A stretch of DNA of 64,000 nt from Nematopogon swammerdamellus (Eukaryota; Arthropoda; Insecta; Lepidoptera; Adelidae): NCBI GenBank assembly GCA_946902875.1, contig OX336345.1, positions 5,611,395-5,675,394 of the forward strand, written 5' to 3'. Below the pieces are notes generated by a model. That model was given only the letters and a program-made list of their open reading frames with translations. It did no database searches and had not been told where the DNA came from. Positions 55,404 to 64,000 of the stretch are shown here, one piece after another. The position numbers were made by a program, and so were the translations under genes. The first letter of the stretch is position 1, and the number at the start of each line of letters is the position of its first letter.

Positions 55404-55975
55404 GTGGCGGGTGGCCGAGTGCTTTGGGCATCGGCTTCTCATGCAAGAGGTCCGAGGTTCGAATCCGATCGGCGTGTACCAATGAGTTTTTTCTGACGAA
55501 AAAAATTACGTGCATGTGTAGGTCACCTGCTACATCACCGTTCAGAACCGGTGTAAAACTGTAGGTCCCTTCTCTTGCTCCTTACTAGGTGGTAGGCTCA
55601 AACTGTAGCCGACTGAGTTGGTACCACCATACTGAATGTAAGATGGCCGCATAGCAGCCTCGGTTGTGTTCTCCTCTAGTCCAGTATAGCCTGCAATCCA
55701 GGGAAGTCTCCGGTCTACCTTCTTGGTCGAAACGGTTATGTAAATAGTTCGAGTTTTCCGTCCAGTTTAGTGTAGCCGACATGAAATGAAGGGAAGCACT
55801 GACATGGCACCTAGTTCACCCGGTGTTATGGGCTGACATCACGGATGTTGTAGGTGATTTAGCCAACCGTGTCAGTTTACATTTAAAAAAAAAGGTGATA
55901 TTGGCTGGTCGGAGCATGCGCTTTGGCCCCTCCGACTTAGCCACTTATACCGGTTTACATATAAAAAAAAGTTAA
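55404..55975 (+). mobile_element. tRNA-headed SINE with nested SINE tail
   Basis: The head 55404-55480 has A box TGGCCGAGTGC and B box GGTTCGAATCC. The core AAAACTGTAGGTCCCTT is at ~55554 and GTTGGTACCACCATACTGAA at ~55618. The d-type tail is interrupted after CTACCTTCT (~55723) by a 5'-truncated a-type tail with its A-run (to ~55893), then resumes with GGTGATATTGGCTGGTCGGA to 55975. Confidence 0.85.
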
Positions 55976-56990
55976 GTACTTAAAAATACCCAAAACCCGC
56001 TTTGGGTTAATTCTGCCTTTCTTCTTTCCCATTGATTCGCGACGATGCTACCGCGTTATTTTTTGTTTATTCTTTCAATGTACAGCAAAACGTCGAACGA
56101 GAAGATCGGACATTTTAATCGCTACTTACTCGAGAGTCCGCACAATGGCAAAGTAAGAGGAGCAGTCAGTTCCCGTACACAAACTTTTTAACGTAAGACA
56201 AAACAGAGATTACGCCGCTGGAATAGTCGACGCCGGAGTTAAAGAGGATTAAAGCGACTCGAGCTGGCGGACACAATATCTTAGGGGTACTTAACATCAC
56301 AAGCCCGCGGCTGCGATGCGTTTAGACCGTAACTTCCCCTAAAAGGGTTGCGCTTTTTGTTAAGTGCCCCAAATGATGTTTAAGAACCTTATTCAATCTC
56401 ATGCCGGTGTGACTTTCCGATAAGTTTCTTTTTTTTTTCAAAGATATTTTTTTCTTCGAGGCCGACAAAGCACGACTCGATGTGGGGGTTCCGCTGCGGT
56501 CGGTAATCTCGTGATAAACTCATATCCGATCTGACCGTGGACTAATAAATTTGACCATATTCTATAAAAAGCGTAGTCTCCTTGTGTGTCAAAACAAACT
56601 ATGAAATTATTATGCAAGTCTATAAAAATGTAGTATGTTATCTAGACTATAGTATGCTTATTAATTGTAGAATGTTTTACAGGCGCACATTGAAGACTTT
56701 TGCTACTTTGACACATAGCAAAATTCAAATTTAGAATGTTGAAAAATTTGTAAAGAAAAAAATGTGTTGTCTGTAAAGTTGGTTTACGGACGATAGTTTT
56801 ACGTGATGACGTCATAAAGTATATAAAGTGCGAAGTCAGATACAAAATCAGTTCCGGCGGGTATTTACCATGTAAAATTAATTTAAGTACATGATAAAGA
56901 TGTGATAATAACTAATAAAAAATATGAGAAAATAACGACTATTAATTTTTGTTTAATTTATGTTTAAAAAACCTAAAAAGCCAATAATAT
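55976..56990. other. Unassigned sequence
   Basis: No gene or repeat copy recognised. Confidence 0.35.
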
Positions 56991-56996
56991 TAAATC

Positions 56997-57359
56997 AATT
57001 TATAATTTTATTTTTCGATTACTAAAGTTGTATTTTTTATGCCGGCAGAATATATTTTATCGCTGACAAAACTTTTCTTGCTACATTCCAGTAGTGTCAG
57101 CACATCTGATATAGACAGCTTACCTCAGCAGAAATTAATTTATAAATACCGCTGAAGTATTTCATTTACTATTGACTAAATAAATTTATAATTTTATTTT
57201 TCGATTACTAAAGTTGTATTTTTTATGCCGGCAGAATACATTTTATCGCTGACAAAACTTTTCTTGCTACATTCCAGTAGTGTCAGCACATCTGATATAG
57301 ACAGCTTACCTCAGCAGAAATAAATTTATAAATACCGCGGAAGTATTTCATTTACTATT
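56997..57359 (+). repeat. Tandem duplication, 2 x ~178 bp
   Basis: Units 56997-57174 and 57183-57359 are nearly identical (a handful of changes) and separated by 8 bp. Each contains TTTTTATGCCGGCAGAATA and AGTGTCAGCACATCTGATAT. The high identity indicates a recent local event. Confidence 0.9.
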
Positions 57360-57424
57360 AACGCTAGATGTGGACGCTAGATGTCGCTCCATGAAATCTT
57401 CACGCACTGTTGAGAAAATTTGAT

Positions 57425-57520
57425 GCGATAGGTAATGGTCGATTAGCCCGCGTTGTTAAGACGTCTGGTCGGTGATGGTGGCAGGGACCGCGGGTTCGAG
57501 GCTCGCAAAAGACGGAGAAA
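57425..57520 (+). repeat. tRNA-like fragment
   Basis: GATTAGCCCGCGTTGTTAAG resembles an A-box region and GCGGGTTCGAGGCTCG a B box. Spacing (~65 nt) fits a tRNA-derived SINE head. No flanking SINE body is recognised. Confidence 0.4.
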
Positions 57521-57551
57521 TATATTTTGTATTTCCTACTATTGTATGTTT

Positions 57552-57614
57552 CTCTATCGCGCTCTCGCTTGCACACACAGGTCTCTATCGCGCTCTCGCT
57601 TACACACACAGGTT
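57552..57614 (+). repeat. Two-unit tandem, ~32 bp
   Basis: CTCTATCGCGCTCTCGCTT(G/A)CACACACAGG occurs twice. Confidence 0.85.
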
Positions 57615-58655
57615 TAGATGGAACGTGACACTTCTTCGTGCGTGCAGCCGGTGTTCATCAATTTATAAGACGTGACTTCATCACGTCAATAGTTCTGTGA
57701 GTTGTAAGAGCGTTAGATTTTTTTTAGGTGTTTTTGACAACCTAAATGCCTAAACAGGCATCGGTCATAAAAATTAGCTCTAAAGATGTACTGATTAAAA
57801 TGGTCGATCGATGATTTCTCTATATATAAAATTTGTATTATAGTCTTATAAGTCATTTTTATTAAATTACTTTCTCAGTACATCTTTGTTTATATTTTCG
57901 CTTGAGGATTGGGGCGGAGTTGACTTAAAAACTCCTGTTATCCCTGGATACATTTCTTTGCTGACTGGCGGATGTGCGCGACCTTGGCGTGGTTCATGGC
58001 ATACTTACTTTAAATTGAACAACATACGACTCTCAAACATCCTAGATTGACTGGAATAAATCCCTGTGAGGGATAAGTCCGATTTGGGACGGAAAGTGAA
58101 AACAGTCGAAAAAAAACATCCATTATTTTCCGATCTAAACTCGATTTGATATGAAACCGACTGTAACGCGAGCAGAGCCGGCTACTCTTCTGTATTTGAA
58201 TCTACAAATCGTTTCCTGCGCACGCATCTATAGCGTTGTTATTATCCCCTAAAGCTCAAATATTCGTATATAGATGAGCTTACAATAGCCTAAGAAAATA
58301 CATTAATCACATCGAAGGATCTTCCCGACTCGGAAGTTTATCTAATATGTGCCCAACAAAAGCAAATATGCCCCCGGGCTGAGTGAGGGGGAGAGGCTCG
58401 CAACTTACTGAATATAACTTTAATTAACTAAAACCATTAACCTCATAATAATGAACGTCCCACCCCTTTACTAGCGTTTCAAACATATGTCTAGTGTAGT
58501 ACATATATACAACGGTACATATTAAGTTTGTAACTATTTATTGCAGCGAAGATTAGTTGGGGGAGAAATTTATTTTTAATGTCGACGTTCAAGATTGGTA
58601 TTATAATTTCTAGTACGAAGTTACTTTTGTTATTAATCTACATACGTCAGCCATT
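57615..58655. other. Unassigned sequence
   Basis: Nothing recognised. Confidence 0.35.
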
Positions 58656-58656
58656 T

Positions 58657-59045
58657 CGTCAGCCTCGATAGCTCAGTGGTGTAGACAGTCAACTGTCGCT
58701 ATTGAATGTTAAGCAACGATGGGTGCGGTCAGTACTTGGATGGGTGACCGCTGACCGTTGAAGGCTGACCGAGGTTCGGATTCCTCGTAAAACTGTAGGT
58801 CCCTTCCCTCCTAATCTTACTTGGTGGTAGGGTTTAACCCGCCCGGGTTAGTACCACCGCACTGAATGAAACGTCGGTCCAAACGGCTATGTGAATAGTT
58901 TGTGTTTTCCGACCAGTTCAGTGTAGCCGGCACGATCAAAGGGGGAAGCACTGACATGGCACCTAGTTCACCCGGTGTTATGGGCTGACATCACGGACGT
59001 TGTAGGTGATGTAGCCAACCGTGTCAGTTTCCATAAAAAAAAACA
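58657..59045 (+). mobile_element. 5S-headed SINE, subfamily b, full length
   Basis: Reference b copy. A-box-like GATAGCTCAGTGGTGTAGAC is followed by the b-specific CTATTGAATGTTAAGCAACG and a 5S-like block ending at GTACTTGGATGGGTGACCGC (~58752). Core CTTACTTGGTGGTAGGG, tail GCACGATCAAAGGGGGAAGC, A-run to 59043. Confidence 0.9.
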
Positions 59046-59340
59046 TACGGCAAAACTAGTACTTGAAGGAAGAGTCTGAAACGTTCATGGGCTGAACTTA
59101 AATACAGCGCCTAGTGAAATCTTCAATAGATTCAGCATAGGCTGTGTCCAGTCCTTTTTTTTCCTCTCTTGTAATTGTTTAATGTGTGTTTAATTAATCT
59201 TTGTTGTTATTTGTTTGATTTTTTAAAATATGTGAGTTTAAATGTAATAATGTATGTAATGCTGCAGGAAAACAAACATTTTTTTTATTTCTTAATTCTT
59301 ATTTCTTAAAAAGAGATTGATAAATATACTTAGGTTATAC
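59046..59340. other. Unassigned sequence
   Basis: AT-rich, nothing recognised. Confidence 0.35.
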
Positions 59341-59342
59341 GT

Positions 59343-59668
59343 GTGGGGTCGGTAGGTACTTAAAAAGAATAGCCCCACTGCATCTCACCCCATGCATATA
59401 CTAAAATGCGACTAAGGGATAAGGACAAGATGCCGCGCTAAAGGGCGACAGGTAGTCACCTCTCACCTTGGCACGGTCCTTCCATCGAGTCAGGCAGTAG
59501 GTGGGTCTTCGTGCCTTGCTGCTTGAGAATTATTCTGTCCTAATACTCTGCTAAACGTGGTGGTCGATGTTGTGCTGCAATTTACCAGAGTTCTTGCAGC
59601 ACAACGCCGATTACTGTGCTTACCCTGATTATCGTGATACAACGTGTGGTATGTATGTATCCCTGCTC
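59343..59668 (+). repeat. TATG-tailed dispersed element, full length
   Basis: From GTGTGGGGTCGGTAGGTACT and GAATAGCCCCACTGCATCTC through AAGATGCCGCGCTAAAGGGC to GTGGTATGTATGTATC. With 12093-12430 it defines the family. Confidence 0.8.
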
Positions 59669-59704
59669 ATATATTTCCTCCCATGTACAGCTTGGGGTTG
59701 TTCA

Positions 59705-59852
59705 AAAGGGTCGTGAAAAGGTTCCTGTCAGGCCGGCATGCATTCGCAATCCCCGTGCATCACATAATGTCCATGTGCATCGTTACATGCCTACTCGTAG
59801 GTGAAACGATGACACAAGTCGCGATTTCCATAAAAAAAATTTACTTACGTAG
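59705..59852 (+). mobile_element. CTGTCAGGCCGGCATG-family retroposon
   Basis: TCCTGTCAGGCCGGCATGCA, CGCAATCCCCGTGCATCACA and an end of GCGATTTCCATAAAAAAAAT. Same family as 25035 and 43098. Confidence 0.55.
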
Positions 59853-61285
59853 GTAGGTCCTATGTACTCTGGAATTATATTTTAGTGGTGGAAATATATA
59901 TTCATTATAAAATTAGAAGTATGAAATGATTTGAGAATGAACGAGTCTCAAATCTAAGGCAATTTTGTTTAATGTATTTTATTATAGGTACCATAATAAT
60001 CATAAATAATCCACGAGTAGGTTAGGTAGCTTTTCATAATTTTTAACAATAACGAATAACATATTTTCTATTCCTAACCATTTAAAAATGGTTCTGGAAT
60101 GAATGTCGAATTGGCCCTAGCGACCAGAGGACTATCAATTTTGAGGATTTTCGATGTTTTTTTTTTTATCGAACCTTAAGTCTACGTTATGATGTCCAGA
60201 CTGTATTGTTACGAAACGCTTTTGTGCGTTTGTGGTAAAAAATCAGTTGCTTTATAGCGTTGAGGTCACTCGGCAGGTGCTACCAGCGGGAGGGGCGAGG
60301 TATGAGGAGGGGAGAGCGGACAGGTGCGCGCGCGCCTTTTTACAGCATTTTACAAGGAGGGATAATTTTTAATTTAGCCTTAGCACAGTAGGTCAGTCGG
60401 TTACATCATTGTTGTAATTTCATTCATTATAAGAGAGTTTGTGAAATATTTTCTTTGTTAATTTGCTGGCTTCAAATGTAATCAAATACCTGTTAAAATT
60501 GTCAGATTTTTTGTAAACTAAGTTCCTACCAGATGTTCATAACTAATTATTATCAAAGAAACAAAGCTAAAACAGCGTTTAAAGCAATAATCAACACAGT
60601 AATATCAAACTATATAACTAAAATCAAATAAATATTTCCCCAATTGGGGCTGTTATTGCTGTCCCAAGGAATGAAGCAGCGTTCTCTCGCTGAATGGCTT
60701 AGCTAATTAGTAGGTACCTACTAAAAAAAACTATATATTACCCATATTGTTAAAAGTTTGTTCTAATTCTGTGCCAATTGCTAAAATTTGGAAAGTGTGA
60801 ATCGGGTATCTAAATTGGAACATTACACTAAAACCAAATTTAAATTTAAATATAATAAATGAAATTATATTTTTATAAAGAAATTATCTGATTTCAGATA
60901 ACGTCCCAAACTCGTAGCGTAGTCCAATGTTACCTATCTCCTGCGCTAACAGTTAATTCGTGAGAGCATAGTTTGTTTTAAGCCGGTCACGGTACACAAA
61001 GGTATACAAACAGCGCTAATAAAACGATGCACCGACCCGCCCCCGCTCCCGCCCCGCCCCCGCCTCCGCACCGCCGGCTACTCGGCGGCGAAACACATAT
61101 GTTGCGGCTTACATCATTACCTGCGATCGCCAAGATTGTATTTTTTATGAGCTCGAACTTTTAGAGCTTCCAAAAAAAGTATAAATAGCTATCCTTCGAA
61201 AATTATATATATATATAGAGGCGCGGTCCGACATATTCATAAATTCTGACACCGAATCTATACCAGCAACAATAAACTGACATTT
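59853..61285. other. Unassigned; GC-rich patches
   Basis: GC-rich at 60283-60340 and 61040-61090 (CCGCCCC-type). TATATATATA at 61208-61217 followed by GAGGCGCGGTCCG could be a TATA box, but no gene follows. Confidence 0.35.
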
Positions 61286-61328
61286 TCTTTATGTAATCCG
61301 GTATTGGTGGCTGAGTCGGAGTGACTTA
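61286..61328 (-). mobile_element. tRNA-headed SINE tail fragment
   Basis: TTTATGTAATCCGGTATTGG then TGGCTGAGTCGGAGTGAC is the end of the d-type tail as at 40118-40150. Confidence 0.6.
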
Positions 61329-61740
61329 TGAATTTATGAAAAAAAAAAATGTTTTTAATATAACAATTGGTGTGACAAAGGACCATGGGCAAAAGTGTAT
61401 GTAGACTTGGCTTACCCATCAACATAGATAACTGTTCATATTATATTTGTCCTACCATAAATATAAAGATATCAATTCATTTTTGTGCAGAATCAATGGG
61501 GTTATTTTGTTAAACTTGTTCTACCATAAATATAAGGAGATATGTTTCTCTCCTTGCTTGCTACGTGCTTATCTTTTTTTCTGCAATAGAATTGAACTCG
61601 GTAACATAAGTAAAAATTCAAGTACGAACAGAGCTATTTATAATGAAAAATGTATTATCTCTGTTGAACACTGAACCTAATATTCTCATATGAGACTCAG
61701 CCAAATTTGACGCAAGGTCCTTTGACACACTAACTCCGGT
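61329..61740. other. Unassigned sequence
   Basis: A CTACCATAAATATAA phrase occurs twice. No gene. Confidence 0.35.
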
Positions 61741-62299
61741 TTAAGGCGGTGACAAACGCCAAATACGCAAAACATGCAAAAAGTGCGACAAAGAAGGTCC
61801 AAAACTGACCAATTGACACACATTCAGAAAATTAAAAAAATACCAACCTATATTTTGGTTCCTTACCAACAAAGTGCATTGCTGGTTTTTTTAATAATGA
61901 GTAAAAGTAAGTAATAAACATAAAATTAAAAATATATAAAAAAAGCATGAATTTTTGAAAATCTGAGTATGTGTGTATTATTACAATTTTACAATACCAC
62001 CGATTCAAAGGTCACAAAGCTCTGAGAAAACTCTATTCAATTTGTTTTATTATTTTATCCACGAAAGGAGATAAAAATAAAAAACAAAAAACGCCTACAT
62101 GAAATTATTGACGTAATTCTTCAGTCGGAAGGGTAAAATTTTTGCCTTCGTCAATTTAGCAGGCACTTCAATACTAGATACAATTTTAGTTCCGGGCTCG
62201 CTTGCTCGCTCCTGCCCTGCTGCGCCCGCGTGTCGGTCGTCATTTCTGTCTTCTGTGTTTGGATCGAATGGAAAAAAGATAGGTAGGTTAGGTATATTT

Positions 62300-62690
62300 G
62301 TACCGTGTGGGATGGTAATTTAAAATAATAGCCCCACTGCATCTCTCCCCGTGCATGTCGTAAAAGGCGACTGAGGGATTTTTTTATGTAAACTGACACA
62401 GTTTGCTATATCACCTATAACATCCGTGATGTCAGCCCATAACACCGGGTGAACTTAGGTGCCATGTCAGTGCTTCCCTTTGGTCGTGCCGGCTACACTA
62501 AACTGGACGGAAAATACAAACTATTTCGGGATATGACTCCCTTCTTTTTTTCCGTCCAGTTCAGTGAAGCCGGTACGACCGAAGAAAAGCACTGACATAG
62601 CACCTACTTCACCAGTTGTTACGAGCTAACATCTCGGATGTTGTATTGTAGGTGATGTTGCCACCGTGTCATTTTCCGTACCAGTATACA
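62300..62690. mobile_element. Subfamily c SINE pieces in inverted pair
   Basis: TATG-type head 62300-62372 (+), then an inverted tail 62376-62527 (-), then GGGATATGACTCCCTTCTTT and a tail 62541-62685 (+). Both tails carry the c-type GACCGAAG or GACCAAAG variant. The pieces form a foldback. Confidence 0.75.
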
Positions 62691-62834
62691 GTACGACCGT
62701 ATCAGTAATATCTCTCTTCTGTGGTATCTATCAGTATACGCTCCGGTACGTAACTTGACGGGGCGTTATACGCATGGCTTTCGTTGGTATAACCACAGAA
62801 TAACTAATAGGTACTGTGGTATAACGCTGTCTGC

Positions 62835-62995
62835 GCCTCCCGCGCCTCCACCGCGCCGCCGCCGCCGCCTCCGCCGCCGCCGCCGCCGTGCCGCCTCCGC
62901 ACCGCACGCTGCTACTGAGTTACCGCACCGCACCGCACCCCACCGCACCGTGCCATGCTGCCGCCGCGCGCGCCGCGCGCGCCGGCCGGTACCTA
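62835..62995. repeat. (CCG)n-rich low-complexity array
   Basis: CCGCCGCCGCC-type repeats, then CCGCACCGCACC and CGCGCGCGC runs. Open frames on both strands here are artefacts of composition. Confidence 0.85.
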
Positions 62996-63261
62996 TGTTG
63001 CTATGATATTTGCCATACATACCTAAATGCCTATCTACCTATTACCTACCTACCTATTTTTATTTTAGTTTTCATCGATAGTCTATTTAGAGGTTTATAA
63101 AAAGTGGTAAGTACATGAACTAAAATAATTTGGAAGAAATTACAATAAAATGTTATTTAGGTAAAATAATAAAAAATAAAAAATTAGAATCACGCATCAG
63201 TTACATAAGCCACAATCATTTTAATAATTAAAATAATAAAAAAGCAAAAAAAAAAAAACAT

Positions 63262-63345
63262 ACGAAAGTGGGATTCGAACCCCGAACCATCAACTCTTTA
63301 GGCTGATAGCGACAAACTACGCTAAATGTGACTTGAACGTGCGAA
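63262..63345 (-). repeat. tRNA-like sequence
   Basis: On the - strand TTTAGCGTAGTTTGTCGC resembles an A box and GGGGTTCGAATCCC a B box, ~70 nt apart in tRNA-like spacing, followed by a T-run. It may be a SINE head or degraded tRNA. A working cloverleaf is not evident. Confidence 0.45.
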
Positions 63346-63422
63346 GCGAAATTAGCAGTCGCATGGTACATTATGTAGAATTCCCGAATGCTCAAGGTCG
63401 TTGGCGTTTGTCACGGCCTTAA

Positions 63423-64000
63423 AAAGTTTCCTCTAGTCGAGAAAATGCAATAACTATGCTTACGTAAATATCAGAAGACCGAAAGAAGAAATGAGCACAA
63501 ACAAAATAATGTTAAACGAATGCAATAAATCTGACATTTCCGTACAAGGTGAGCTAGGTTTTTTTCCCTCTAGAGTTTTTTAACGATTCCACGAAGCGAC
63601 ACGATTTGAGGCCCCCGGGACCGGCCGAAAGGAACGTTTTGACAGAGCTCCACTTTGTGGTTCGACGCACCTGTTGTTGCGATCTAGCGATAATCATTTG
63701 GCTTGTTTGTTTCTCTAATAACTAGTTTTATGGAAGTTGGGAAATGATGACGGTCAGCGAGAGATAATGACGGTTAATGACGAGCCAGTGCGGAAGTCGG
63801 TGCGCTAATATCGGGTTGTTGCTTTTGGTTTTGACACTTAATTAATTAAAAACTTTTTAAAGTCTCGCGCGAATGAGAGAACGCGGATAAATGTTTATCT
63901 TCTTCTCTACTTGTTATAAAAGGGAACGTCTGTCTGTATCTATGTTTGAGGTAAACTCCGGAACCACTGAACAGATTTTAATGAGTTTTGAACAAATGTA
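63423..64000. other. Unassigned sequence
   Basis: No gene recognised. GGTAAACTCCGGAACCACTG near 63951 is a phrase common in moth dispersed repeats and probably begins another element beyond the window. Confidence 0.35.

Larger units (their letters stand above)
61741..63422. mobile_element. TTAA-flanked DNA element, 18-bp inverted ends
   Basis: TTAA at 61741-61744 and 63419-63422 bound an element of 1674 bp. The left end GGCGGTGACAAACGCCAA (61745-61762) and the inverted right end GGCCGTGACAAACGCCAA (63401-63418) match 17 of 18. TTAA target use is typical of piggyBac-type elements, but the ends lack the usual CCC start. No transposase is visible. Contents include SINE fragments, a GCC-rich array and a tRNA-like sequence. 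Confidence 0.6.

Noticed and set aside
62755..63020. Arg/Ala/Pro-rich ORFs on both strands
   Set aside because: Produced by the CCG-rich low-complexity array.

Overview
This window reads as nuclear DNA of a lepidopteran insect, probably a moth. It is AT-rich, has eukaryotic poly(A) signals and very low gene density, and is dense with short retroposons, Helentron-like ends, MITEs and LINE tails of kinds familiar from moth and butterfly genomes. The species cannot be named from the sequence.

There is one convincing protein-coding gene: an intronless Toll-family receptor on the + strand (3552-7583, 1343 residues). It has two leucine-rich repeat blocks separated by a cysteine cluster, one transmembrane segment and an intracellular TIR domain, and belongs to the long Toll-6/7/8/18-wheeler class. 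Its upstream region carries an initiator plus correctly spaced DPE and two short upstream reading frames, the second ending 4 bases before the main ATG. The 3' UTR runs to a strong poly(A) signal at 8688.

The remaining ~56 kb is intergenic or intronic sequence built from mobile elements. The most notable group is a SINE superfamily with about 15 copies. All share a central core and most share one tail, but they carry different heads: (a, b) a tRNA-A-box-like start fused to the 5S rRNA internal promoter; (c) the first ~100 bp of an unrelated dispersed element with a TATG tail; (d) a tRNA-like head with A and B boxes. Head type correlates with diagnostic tail variants, and one copy of the third type has target-site duplications, so head exchange produced mobile subfamilies. 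Similar chimeras between 5S and tRNA SINEs have, as I recall, been described in Helicoverpa armigera.

Other elements include a 1.8-kb palindromic composite of Helentron-like ends, oppositely oriented ~68-bp minisatellite arrays and a retrotransposon ORF remnant (19815-21626); a 1.67-kb TTAA-flanked element with 18-bp terminal inverted repeats (61741-63422); about eight MITE-like inverted-repeat elements; long palindromes at 1543-1742 and 50427-50843; and degenerate LINE reverse-transcriptase fragments. The region past 8.7 kb has no confidently recognised host gene. Two unassigned reading frames (31979-32122 and 41554-41892) are described but not claimed as genes.
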